Source: Cytobacillus sp. IB215665 (lineage in GTDB: Bacteria; Bacillota; Bacilli; Bacillales; SM2101). From it: 64,000 nt of DNA. The position numbers were made by a program, and so were the translations under genes. The notes below the pieces were generated by a model. That model did no database searches. It was not told where the DNA came from and was given only the letters and a program-made list of their open reading frames with translations. Positions 49,074 through 57,113 of this stretch are shown piece by piece. Each line of letters starts with the position of its first letter. Position 1 is the stretch's first letter. The stretch is from assembly GCF_033963835.1 (NCBI RefSeq), contig NZ_JAXBME010000002.1:186001-250000 (forward strand). The letters run 5' to 3'.

Positions 49074-49834
49074 TTATTCGAGCAATATTTATTACAACTA
49101 TTAGGGATAAAATTTCGTTGTTTTATGCAGCAATTTTTCCAATCATATTAATGATTGGAGTTGGCATATTTGTTGATTCAGTATCATATTATCCGCAGCT
49201 CGTTACTGCCGTTCTTGCAATTAGCACTCTTTTTTGGGGTGTGCAAGGAACTGCGTTTCAAGTGTTCGGACAACGAAATAAAGGTGTCTATAAAATGTTA
49301 AAGGTGACACCTTATAAAACACTGTATTTTATCATAATGAATGCTATTGTTAGAGCTTTATTAGGTATTGCGATAAACTTACTCGTTTTAATTGTTGGAG
49401 TCATTTATTTTGATTTACAAATCTCTATTATAGGTACGATACAATTAATCGGGATATTAGCAATAGGAACGAGTTGTTTTTCTTGTTTAGGCATATTCAT
49501 TTCTAATTTAGCAAAGAATGAAGGACAGATTAATATGCTTGCTAACCTCATTCAAATACCTATGGTATTTTGTAGCCAATCATTTTATAGCCTTGAACAA
49601 GCACCAAGTTGGATTAAGGTTATCGGAGAAATACTCCCATTTGAGTATTTTGCCAGATTGATATCAGGTTCCCTATTTGCAAGTATAAATGGTATGGTAG
49701 TCTCCCTGCTTATCCTTGTATGCTTCACACTTGGATTTCTCTTGTTAGGAGTATTTACTTTTAAGTGGGAAGTTGATCAGCCCGTATTGTCAGTCTTGAA
49801 AGGTACTAGATTTGTAAATAAAACAACTAACTAA
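49070..49834 (+). CDS. ABC-2 type exporter, permease subunit
   Basis: A 254-residue membrane protein with six helices (first at about 18-38, last at about 220-240). Features are FGQRNKGVYKMLKVTPYK and the conserved ANLIQIPMVFCSQSFYSLEQAPSW-type segment (PMVFCSQSFYSLEQAP) before the fifth helix, typical of the ABC2_membrane family. The start overlaps the ATPase stop by four bases (ATGA), so they are translationally coupled. Confidence 0.87.
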   Translation: MIIRAIFITTIRDKISLFYAAIFPIILMIGVGIFVDSVSYYPQLVTAVLAISTLFWGVQGTAFQVFGQRNKGVYKMLKVTPYKTLYFIIMNAIVRALLGIAINLLVLIVGVIYFDLQISIIGTIQLIGILAIGTSCFSCLGIFISNLAKNEGQINMLANLIQIPMVFCSQSFYSLEQAPSWIKVIGEILPFEYFARLISGSLFASINGMVVSLLILVCFTLGFLLLGVFTFKWEVDQPVLSVLKGTRFVNKTTN

Positions 49835-50159
49835 ACGTCGGTAGTAAGTATGATACTCATGTATATTATTAACAAGCAAAATGAAATCATAGGCACGAGC
49901 TACTATACCATGACACTGGAGTTAATCCAATGCTTATATGTGGTTTAGTGCTTAAATGTTAGATGCTGTACCAGAAGCCTAATGCTTTGCTAAGGACTAG
50001 CATCACCCTATGAGATCGCTTTCTTCATTCATCCTTCATCAAATAACCAAGGTAATGTACATTTCTTAGCAACCACTATGGTCTTTACTCCACAATAATA
50101 GTAGTGATATAGTAATGATAATTTAATCAACGTTGTTTAATTAGATTTGAGGTGTGAAA
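49835..50159. other. Exporter-padR intergenic region
   Basis: 325 bp with no recognisable gene. Short inverted repeats occur around 49905-50010, but I see no T-rich terminator. The third TCAACGTTG operator (50127-50136) and the padR ribosome site are at its right end. Confidence 0.5.
50127..50136. promoter_or_regulatory. PadR-type operator 3 (padR promoter)
   Basis: TCAACGTTGT, with nine of ten bases of the palindrome at 48276, followed by TTAATTAG. Position 24 bp before the padR start fits autorepression. Confidence 0.55.
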
Positions 50160-50702
50160 GTGACGCGTTTAATGGTATTAGGAATTTTAAGAATGAAAGC
50201 AATGTCAGGATACGAAATTCAACAAGTCCTACAAATATCTCAGACAGATGCTTGGGCAGGTGTGTTACCAGGATCGATTTATCACGCGTTAAAGAAGATG
50301 GAAAAGGAAGAACTCGTTGAAATTGCCTCGCTTGAGCAAACTGGTAATCGAACAAAAGCCATATATAAGATTACCGACAAAGGGCATAATGAATTTCAAA
50401 GTTTATTAATCGAATCGTTTGCTACGTCATCAGTTATTTTACCTACTACGTTGTATACGGGGTTAATATTTGCTGAGTCTAGTGCAAGCAAACAAGTCAT
50501 TAGGGCAATTGATGAGCAAAAAGAGTTATTAACAAAGCAACTTTCAGCTTTAAGAGAAGGAGAAGAACATAAGGAGAAAGCAATGGGTGAACTATCTCCG
50601 ATTACTAAAGCCACATTTGAAAGCATTTATTCTCAGTACGAATTACAACTAGCATTTTTAGATAAAATACAAAACATTTTACAACATGATGTTGAAAAGT
50701 AA
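50160..50702 (+). CDS. PadR-family transcriptional regulator
   Basis: A 180-residue regulator. The winged helix-turn-helix (about residues 1-80) reads MTRLMVLGILRMKAMSGYEIQ, GVLPGSIYHALKKMEKEELV and KAIYKITDKGHNEF, typical PadR. The C-terminal half is a helical dimerisation region with QKELLTKQLSALREGEE. It probably represses the upstream exporter and itself through the TCAACGTTGA sites. Start GTG 50160 follows GAGG by seven bases. Confidence 0.87.
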   Translation: MTRLMVLGILRMKAMSGYEIQQVLQISQTDAWAGVLPGSIYHALKKMEKEELVEIASLEQTGNRTKAIYKITDKGHNEFQSLLIESFATSSVILPTTLYTGLIFAESSASKQVIRAIDEQKELLTKQLSALREGEEHKEKAMGELSPITKATFESIYSQYELQLAFLDKIQNILQHDVEK

Positions 50703-50814
50703 ATGGGAATATATAAATTTATGGAATAAATAACCTTGAAATATTTCTAAACTTTATTTATAATTTGTAAAAATAATACATTCGTTGAAGAAGACAGTAA
50801 TTTTGAATATACGT

Positions 50815-51039
50815 GTAGCGAGTTAGGGGTGGTGAAAGCCTAATCGATTATTCATAATGAAACGTACTTCGGAGAAGCAGTCTGAAAAAGTACTAGCGTT
50901 ATTTTTATTTAAATAACCTTGTACAAGTAGGGTATGCCGGTGAATCAACCGTTATCAATGAAATTAAGATGGTTCAATTTGAACAATTAGAGTGGTACCG
51001 CGGGGAAAATCTCGTCTCTTTTAGAGGCGGGATTTTTTT
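50815..51039 (+). promoter_or_regulatory. T-box riboswitch, arginine specific
   Basis: Stem I contains AGCGAGTTAGGGGTGGTGAA and AGCC, then GAAA followed by CGT (50863-50865) and ACTTCGGAG, the standard position for the specifier; CGU is an arginine codon. The T-box AGAGTGGTACCGCGG is at 50989-51003 and the terminator (AAATCTCGTCTC with GAGGCGGGATTTTTTT) at 51007-51038. It should sense uncharged tRNA-Arg and control the downstream argS. Confidence 0.92.
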
Positions 51040-51206
51040 AGTTTTATCAGAAGGGGTGTACCAAATAAAAAAGGCAATTCATATTTTTCCTGCTATTAAA
51101 AATGAAGCTACAAGAGTTTTGTAAAGAATATGATCAGCTTTAGTTACTTAATCAACCGCACATTACTCTATGTATACCTTTTTGAAAGCACGATTTCACA
51201 TTCCAG

Positions 51207-51521
51207 AGTATGGACAGTAAAAGCAAAGAATTGGACTGTAAACGTACGAGTATGGACTGTAAAAGTAGAGAATTGGACAGTAAATCTACGAGTATGGACA
51301 GTAAAAGCAGAGAATTGGACAGTAAACGTATGAGTATGGACAGTAAAAGCAGAGAATTGGACAGTAAATCTCCGAGTATGGACAGTAAAAGCAGTAATTT
51401 GGACTGTAAACGTACGAGTATGGACAGTAAAAGCAAAGAATTGGACTGTAAAAGCAGTGATTTTGACAGTAAACGTATGAGTATGGACAGTAAAAGTAGA
51501 GAATTGGACAGTAAACGTACC
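51207..51521. repeat. Fifteen 21-bp tandem repeats in the argS leader
   Basis: The unit TGGACAGTAAA recurs every 21 bp, alternating GTATGGACAGTAAAAGCAGA and AATTGGACAGTAAACGTACG, so a 42-bp higher order exists. The + strand frame at 51210-51539 encodes 109 residues of the type MDSKSRE-LDSKRMS, with no ribosome site before its ATG, and ends on the argS ribosome site. Other frames on both strands are also open because the period is a multiple of three. I treat it as a repeat tract; translation is possible but unsupported. Confidence 0.85.
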
Positions 51522-51551
51522 GATGGAAATAACAGATAGGAGATGAAGAAT

Positions 51552-53240
51552 ATGAATTATTTAGCAATATATGCTAATGAAATATCACAAGTTTTAAAGG
51601 AAGTTTTAACTTTTGAAGAGACGTTACAATTGATTGAAAGACCAAAGTTTCATACTCAGGGTGATATTGCTTTTCCATGCTTTTCGTTAGCCAAAAAGCT
51701 TCGAAAATCTCCAAACCATATTGCTAAAGAAATAGCCGAACAGATTAGCCATTCATTATTTGATAAAGTTGTAGCTGATGGTCCATATGTAAATGTTTTT
51801 TTGAATAAAAAGGAAGTTAGTAAAGAAGTAATGACTACAATCCTTAAGCAAGGTAACCATTTCGGAGCTTTAAATATCGGAAATGGTGAAAATGTTGTTA
51901 TTGATTTTTCTTCCCCAAATATCGCTAAGCCATTTTCTATGGGACATTTAAGATCAACAGTTATAGGGAATTCACTGGCACTTATAGCAGAAAAATGTGG
52001 ATTTCAATCTATTAAAGTTAATCATCTAGGTGATTGGGGTACTCAATTTGGTAAATTAATAGTTGCTTATAAATACTGGGGAAATGAAGAGAAAGTAAAA
52101 GAGAATCCAATTAAACAGTTATTGGCATTGTACGTCAAATTTCATGATGAAGCTGAAAAAGATAAACACTTGGAAGATGAAGCAAGAAAGTGGTTCAAGA
52201 AACTTGAAGATGGAGATGAACATGCAATTGAGTTATGGAAATGGTTCCGCGATGAATCACTAAAAGAATTTTCGAGTATTTATAATTTACTAGGTATCAA
52301 GTTTGATTCTTATCATGGCGAAGCTTTTTACAATGATAAAATGGAAGAAACGCTGAACCTACTTGTGAAATCAGGGTTACTTTCTGAATCAGAAGGTGCA
52401 GATGTGGTTGATCTAAGTGAGTATAATTATCCACCATGTTTAATTAAAAAATCTGACGGTGCAACTCTATATGCAACGAGAGATTTAACAGCTGCTATAT
52501 ATAGAAAAGAAACGTATCAGTTTAGCAAGGCATTGTATGTTGTTGGTCATGAACAAAGTCTTCATTTTAATCAAGTATTTGCTGTTTTAAAAAAGTTAGA
52601 TTTTACATGGGCTAATAATCTCGTTCACATACCATTTGGCTTTATTTTAAAAGATGGTAAAAAAATGTCGACGAGAAAAGGAAAAGTTGTTCTACTTGAG
52701 GAGGTTATAAATGAAACAATCAGTCTAGCTAAACACAGTATAGAAATAAAAAATCCAAAACTAATAAATAAAGACGAAGTAGCAAAAATGATTGCTATCG
52801 GTTCACTTATTTTTCACGATTTAAAAAATGAACGATTAAATAATGTAGAGTTCTCATTGGAAGAAATGTTAAAGTTTGAAGGGGAGACAGGGCCGTACGT
52901 CCAATACACTCATGCAAGAGCTAACTCGTTGTTAAGAAAATCGGGACAAGAACAGATACACAATATAGAAGGTTTAGCTGATGAACTTAGTTGGTCAGTC
53001 ATTAAATTGTTAATAGACTTTCCAAATGTAATTAAGAGAAGCTATGAAAAATTTGAACCATCCCAAATTGCAAAATACCTCATTGACCTTGCACAAGAAT
53101 TTAATAAATATTACGGTAATGTGAAGGTATTAGTCAAAGATAGCGAGCTAACTTCTCGACTTGGATTGGTAACTGCAGTAATGGTCGTTTTACAAGAAGG
53201 CTTAAGGTTGTTGGGGATTGAAGCTCCAGAGGAGATGTAA
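51552..53240 (+). CDS. argS: Arginine-tRNA ligase
   Basis: A 562-residue class I synthetase. The HIGH-type motif is in FSSPNIAKPFSMGHLRST, the KMSKS-type loop in FGFILKDGKKMSTRKGK, and the C-terminal anticodon-binding DALR domain has GPYVQYTHARANSLLRK. Start ATG 51552 lies nine bases after AGGAG; an in-frame ATG at 51543 touches that site. It is under an arginine T-box, so it is likely an inducible copy; B. subtilis argS lies elsewhere and lacks this leader. The 21-bp repeats separate it from the T-box. Confidence 0.94.
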   Translation: MNYLAIYANEISQVLKEVLTFEETLQLIERPKFHTQGDIAFPCFSLAKKLRKSPNHIAKEIAEQISHSLFDKVVADGPYVNVFLNKKEVSKEVMTTILKQGNHFGALNIGNGENVVIDFSSPNIAKPFSMGHLRSTVIGNSLALIAEKCGFQSIKVNHLGDWGTQFGKLIVAYKYWGNEEKVKENPIKQLLALYVKFHDEAEKDKHLEDEARKWFKKLEDGDEHAIELWKWFRDESLKEFSSIYNLLGIKFDSYHGEAFYNDKMEETLNLLVKSGLLSESEGADVVDLSEYNYPPCLIKKSDGATLYATRDLTAAIYRKETYQFSKALYVVGHEQSLHFNQVFAVLKKLDFTWANNLVHIPFGFILKDGKKMSTRKGKVVLLEEVINETISLAKHSIEIKNPKLINKDEVAKMIAIGSLIFHDLKNERLNNVEFSLEEMLKFEGETGPYVQYTHARANSLLRKSGQEQIHNIEGLADELSWSVIKLLIDFPNVIKRSYEKFEPSQIAKYLIDLAQEFNKYYGNVKVLVKDSELTSRLGLVTAVMVVLQEGLRLLGIEAPEEM

Positions 53241-53774
53241 TGATTGTAGAACTGTTAACTCCGTAATAAAAATACTAAGATTCATTATTTTGGTTATGGG
53301 AACTCATAAACAACACGTTTACAACTTGCATTCGGGGCTTTACAGTCGCTTATAACATATAGATCGACTGTTTTCACATCGATTGTTGCTTTTCAGGAGA
53401 TACACGACATGTACAACTATCATTTGTGGCATCTTTTCTTCTATACAACGATGAGAATAACTTTAATTCCCATTTGTTAGAGAAATTCATAAGTCTACGA
53501 GAAAAGTATGAATTATATAGCAGAAGAGTGTTCGAATCGAGCTTTAGAAACTAACAGATTATAGATGGTATATATTGTCAGTAGTAGTGAGCACAAAATT
53601 TTAGGTTTCACGCTCTCTCTTTATACTAGCTGTCTTAGTATTATTGTATATAACAAAAATGCTGATAAAAATCAGTAACAAAACTTTCACAGTTACTAAA
53701 TTTATTAAAGTTAAATATATGGTAAATTGAATATAGAGATATTGGATCATTCTTTCACAAAGGGGAGTGAGCGC
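53241..53774. other. argS - small-ORF intergenic region
   Basis: Mostly an inverted TIR element (53366-53508). The part 53509-53774 is AT-rich with a short CTGATAAAAATCAG palindrome and no recognised gene. No clear argS terminator was found. Confidence 0.5.
53366..53508 (-). repeat. Dispersed TIR element, copy 6 (inverted)
   Basis: GACTGTTTTCACATCGATTG at the left, core TTTGTGGCATCTTTTCTTC, and right end CTACGAGAAAAGT, a degraded terminal repeat. Confidence 0.62.
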
Positions 53775-53855
53775 ATGTTTGCAATCGTGATGGGCATAAC
53801 GATTACCGTTGTTATCGGCATAGTAATTGGTACTGAAGTTAGTGAAGAAATTTAA
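53775..53855 (+). CDS. Candidate 26-residue membrane peptide
   Basis: AAAGGGGAGTGAGCGC precedes an ATG giving MFAIVMGITITVVIGIVIGT plus EVSEEI: a single hydrophobic helix with an acidic end. It is followed at once by a terminator (53870-53903), so it forms a complete one-gene unit. No family recognised. Confidence 0.5.
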   Translation: MFAIVMGITITVVIGIVIGTEVSEEI

Positions 53856-53869
53856 TATAAAAAAGAAAA

Positions 53870-53903
53870 GAATTAGGTGTTCACACCTAATTCTTTCTTT
53901 TTA
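53870..53903. terminator. Terminator after the 26-residue peptide ORF
   Basis: AAGAATTAGGTGT pairs with ACACCTAATTCTT around TC, with T-rich and A-rich flanks; it may serve both strands since the DUF4064 gene converges. Confidence 0.8.
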
Positions 53904-53945
53904 AATGGAAGTCGGCCATAAGCTAAAAATCGATTTCATCATTTC

Positions 53946-54368
53946 TTAATCGTATATGTTTTGCTTCGGCTTACGTACTAAACTCATAATCCCTGCAATT
54001 AAGAACAGTAGAGCGATTGGCCATGCAAATAACACAGTCATTAAGGCGACTAATAATGCAGCAATAATTAATAAAGTCCCAGCAAGCTTTGGCTTATTAT
54101 TTCCTTTTAAACAAAAGGCTGCAATGATACTTAATACTAAACCAATCATACCGGCAGCTACAACAATCCATCCAGTATTACCTATAATTTCCATCAATTC
54201 TGCGATATTGAATGTAGCAAGCTGAGGGTCAGTAGCAAATTGTGCCTCTAACTCCTGTAAAAATGCTTCATTGGTCATTAAATAAGTAAATGCCCCTCCT
54301 ATAATTGCTAAAAAGCCACTAAGTACGGCTCCGATTATACTTAAAACTATTTCTCCTGTTCGCTTCAC
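53946..54368 (-). CDS. DUF4064 membrane protein
   Basis: A 140-residue protein with four predicted helices (about 5-27, 62-83, 88-110 and 112-130), starting VKRTGEIVLSIIGAVLSGF. The start GTG at 54368 follows GGGGGA by eight bases; the upstream in-frame ATG lies before that site. The arrangement helix, acidic extracytoplasmic loop (EAFLQELEAQFATDPQ), then three helices matches DUF4064, which is common in Bacillales. Function unknown. Confidence 0.78.
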   Translation of the reverse strand: MKRTGEIVLSIIGAVLSGFLAIIGGAFTYLMTNEAFLQELEAQFATDPQLATFNIAELMEIIGNTGWIVVAAGMIGLVLSIIAAFCLKGNNKPKLAGTLLIIAALLVALMTVLFAWPIALLFLIAGIMSLVRKPKQNIYD

Positions 54369-54576
54369 TAGTAGGTTCCCCCTTATTGTTATCAATTATA
54401 AATACGAGCATATTTACGTAAAGTTTCAGTTAACTATAACACTTTTTCATATATTTATAAATTACAACCTCTACAGTATAAATATTGATATGTGTTATCA
54501 CTTTCAAAATCATTACAAGTTCATGTGGTAAAATAAATAGTAAAGATGAACATAATCATAGGGAGGCCTCATATCA

Positions 54577-55038
54577 ATGATATTAGTAAGCGCTTGTTTA
54601 GCAGGAAATGAGTGTCGTTATGATGGAAATCATAGTTTGCATAATATAATAAAAGATCTAGTTGATAAGAAAAAGGCCATAGCGGTATGTCCAGAAGTGT
54701 TAGGAGGCTTAGCTACTCCTAGAGAACCAGCTGAAATTGTCGGTGGCTCTGGCAAAGATGTTCTTAGTGGAGCAGCAAAAGTACTATCAATTTCAGGACA
54801 GGATGTTACTGAACAATTTATAAAGGGTGCTTACGATACGTTAAAAATCGCTAAACAATATAAAGCATCTACTGTAGTCTTGAAGGAAAATAGCCCTTCT
54901 TGTGGTTCCACACACATTTACAATGGAGATTTTAATGGGATGAAAATAGCTGGTAATGGAGTCACAGCTGCATTGTTAGAAAGCCACGGATTCAAAGTCG
55001 TTTCAGAAAACAACTTCGGTGAACTACTCAATCAGTGA
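54577..55038 (+). CDS. DUF523 protein
   Basis: A 153-residue cytoplasmic protein with conserved cysteines in MILVSACLAGNECRYDG, AVCPEVLGGLATPREPAE and LKENSPSCGS, the DUF523 (YbbK) signature. The cysteines suggest a metal or Fe-S site; the function is not established. GGGAGGCC precedes the ATG by nine bases. Confidence 0.85.
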   Translation: MILVSACLAGNECRYDGNHSLHNIIKDLVDKKKAIAVCPEVLGGLATPREPAEIVGGSGKDVLSGAAKVLSISGQDVTEQFIKGAYDTLKIAKQYKASTVVLKENSPSCGSTHIYNGDFNGMKIAGNGVTAALLESHGFKVVSENNFGELLNQ

Positions 55039-55069
55039 TTAGAACTTGCTTTAGAGATGTAGCCTAGTA

Positions 55070-55203
55070 TACTTTTTTTGAAACTATTTGTGCTAATTTA
55101 GAACACCTGATGTATGATACAGCTATAATCGTTATAAAAAATGAAATATATCCTCAATGCTCGTTATAGCGCTACTATCATAGTAATCAACGCGAAAACA
55201 ACC
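55070..55203 (+). repeat. Dispersed TIR element, decayed forward copy
   Basis: Only the right end TAGTAATCAACGCGAAAACAA is convincing; the left part TACTTTTTTTGAAAC is degenerate and the core is lost. Confidence 0.35.
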
Positions 55204-55291
55204 TTTTCAGATATATAAATGTAACAAAATGGTTAGAAAAATCGTTTATCCTTTTAATAGGTTGTTTATTAATAGCTCGTTGTTTTTCTTA

Positions 55292-55446
55292 GGCTGTTTT
55301 CGCATTGACTGTTGTTTCGTTCTTAAATATAGGCACGTATGCATCTAAAGTTCGTAGCATCTTTTCTTCTAAAAAGTCTAGAAATCATATCAAATACAAG
55401 TTACTCAAATGTAAGTGAAAAAGGTACAAATTTTATGAAAATAGCC
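55292..55446 (-). repeat. Dispersed TIR element, copy 7 (well preserved, inverted)
   Basis: GGCTGTTTTCGCATTGACTG at the left, then AGGCACGTATGCATCTAAAG, core TTCGTAGCATCTTTTCTTC, right end TATGAAAATAGCC. 155 bp. Confidence 0.72.
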
Positions 55447-55598
55447 TTTTCTTAAAAAGTTAAAAACACTAATACAACTAGATTTCGGTTTGCTTTCTTT
55501 AAAACAATGTAAACCTAACACCACTACTTCCTCATAGTTTTTTTATTTAGATAACAACAAAATTTACGAAAATAGTCTAACAGGTGAGGGTTGTAGTC

Positions 55599-56159
55599 TT
55601 GAAGCATATATTGAAAAGGCTTTGTATGTTTGTTTTTATCAATATACTATTATTTGGTTGTAGCTCGTACAATGAAGGTAAAGCAAGTTTATCAAATGAA
55701 AATAAAACTGAAGTAGCAATGAATTTGCCACATCAGAAGAATCTGCACCAAACGAAACAGAGATAACAAATAATGACAGAATGGTTATTAATCAAGCTAA
55801 TATAAGGATGGAAGTGGAGGATTATGAACGAAAGTATAAGCAAATTCAAATTGATGCTGAAGCTATCGGGGGTTATATCGTTCAATCAAATGTGCATAAC
55901 GAACAGAAAGAACAGCTTGAAGGTGCAGTAGTAATACGGATTCCTCAAAAAAATTTTTACCCATTTCTAGATAAGCTTGAGCAATTAAGCGTGAAAGTTT
56001 ATTCAAAAGATATTTCTGGCGAAGATGTGACAGTAGAATGTGTCGACTTACAATCAAGATTAAAGTCAAAAAATTGTAGAGGAAAGATATATAGAAAACT
56101 ACAAAAAGATAAACAAGGATAATTTCAGTTGCAAGGACAACGAAAATATTACTCTATAG
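55599..56159 (+). pseudogene. Decayed DUF4349 lipoprotein gene
   Basis: The first piece encodes a lipoprotein signal, INILLFGCSSYNEG, then runs out of frame near 55727. The next frame continues ATSEESAPNETEITNND into INQANIRMEVEDYERKYKQI, GGYIVQSNVHNEQ and VVIRIPQKNFYPFLDKLE, typical DUF4349. A second shift near 56067 moves the expected RLKSKR-IVEERY to another frame, and the usual C-terminal coiled coil and membrane helix are missing. Two frameshifts plus truncation indicate a pseudogene. Start TTG 55599 follows AGGTGAGGG. Confidence 0.78.
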
Positions 56160-56196
56160 TTGCTGGCTTATCAAACGTGTAATAAATTTCGTTGTT

Positions 56197-56910
56197 TTAT
56201 TTCCTCCCTCTTTCTTTTTCAGCTCGATAAAATTCATGGAACATTTTCATTAATGCTCTTTTTTCAATACGAGAAACATAGCTTCGCGATATACCTAATT
56301 CTTTTGCAATTTCCCGTTGGGTTTTTTCTTTTTTTAGATCTAGACCAAAACGTCCAATAATGACTTCTCTTTCTCGTTCATCAAGTATATCAATATATTC
56401 TTTAATCTTTTCTAACTCCATGTTTAATTGAATCGTTTCAATAACGTCTTCGGCTTCTGATTTTAATACATCAATCAAACTAATCTCATTTCCTTCTTTA
56501 TCTTGCCCGATTGGATCATGAAGTGAGACATCTTTTTTAGTTTTTTTCAAAGCTCTTAAATGCATAAGTATCTCGTTTTCAATACATCTAGCTGCATATG
56601 TCGCAAGTTTTGTGCCTTTTCCTGAAGAGTAACTCTCGATTGCTTTAATTAAACCTATCGTACCGATGGATATTAAATCTTCTGCATCTTCACCGGTGTT
56701 TTCAAATTTTTTCACAATATGTGCAACTAAACGTAAGTTATGTTCAATTAATATGTTTCTTGCATGTTCGTCACCATTCGCCATGAGCTGTAAATATTTC
56801 TTTTCTTCAGAGGGAGACAACGGTTGTGGAAAGGCATTGTTTTTTACATGTGATACTAAAAAAACTAACTCCTTTATGAAATAACCTAATGCAGATAAAA
56901 TTTCTGTCAC
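56197..56910 (-). CDS. sigK: Sporulation sigma factor SigK (uninterrupted)
   Basis: A 237-residue late mother-cell sigma factor. The hydrophobic pro-sequence of about 20 residues ([19 protein letters not shown]) precedes [12 protein letters not shown], where SpoIVFB cleaves pro-SigK in B. subtilis. Region 2 has [20 protein letters not shown] and [17 protein letters not shown]; region 4 has [20 protein letters not shown]. The gene is continuous, without the skin element that splits sigK in B. subtilis. GTG start with GGAGGTGATTG. It marks the organism as a spore former. Confidence 0.97.
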   Translation of the reverse strand: MTEILSALGYFIKELVFLVSHVKNNAFPQPLSPSEEKKYLQLMANGDEHARNILIEHNLRLVAHIVKKFENTGEDAEDLISIGTIGLIKAIESYSSGKGTKLATYAARCIENEILMHLRALKKTKKDVSLHDPIGQDKEGNEISLIDVLKSEAEDVIETIQLNMELEKIKEYIDILDEREREVIIGRFGLDLKKEKTQREIAKELGISRSYVSRIEKRALMKMFHEFYRAEKERGRK

Positions 56911-57113
56911 CCAATCACCTCCACATTCATTCTCTAGGCAAAAGCCTATTAATAATTCTTATGAGCGTGTTGTGGATTTTGTGTCTGTCCCAGCAAAAAA
57001 GGCAATTTAAACAATAATAAATCCTATCAGTATCGAATTAAGTTATTTGAATTTTTTTATAGAATAAAATAATATGAAGATATAATAATTTTATAGAGGA
57101 GAGATATGTCAGA

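Larger units (their letters stand above)
55039..55598. other. DUF523 - DUF4349 intergenic region, repeat-rich
   Basis: It contains one decayed forward TIR element (about 55070-55203), one well-preserved inverted copy (55292-55446), and a possible third right end (TTTACGAAAATAGTCT at 55563-55578). No gene is apparent. Confidence 0.55.

Noticed and set aside
51207-51521. Possible CRISPR array in the 21-bp repeats
   Set aside because: The 21-bp units are head-to-tail with no unique spacers.
51130-51567. Several long frames on both strands with WTVK, LLLLSI or YCPY repeats
   Set aside because: They are translations of the 21-bp repeat tract in alternative frames; the period is a multiple of three, so all lack stops together.
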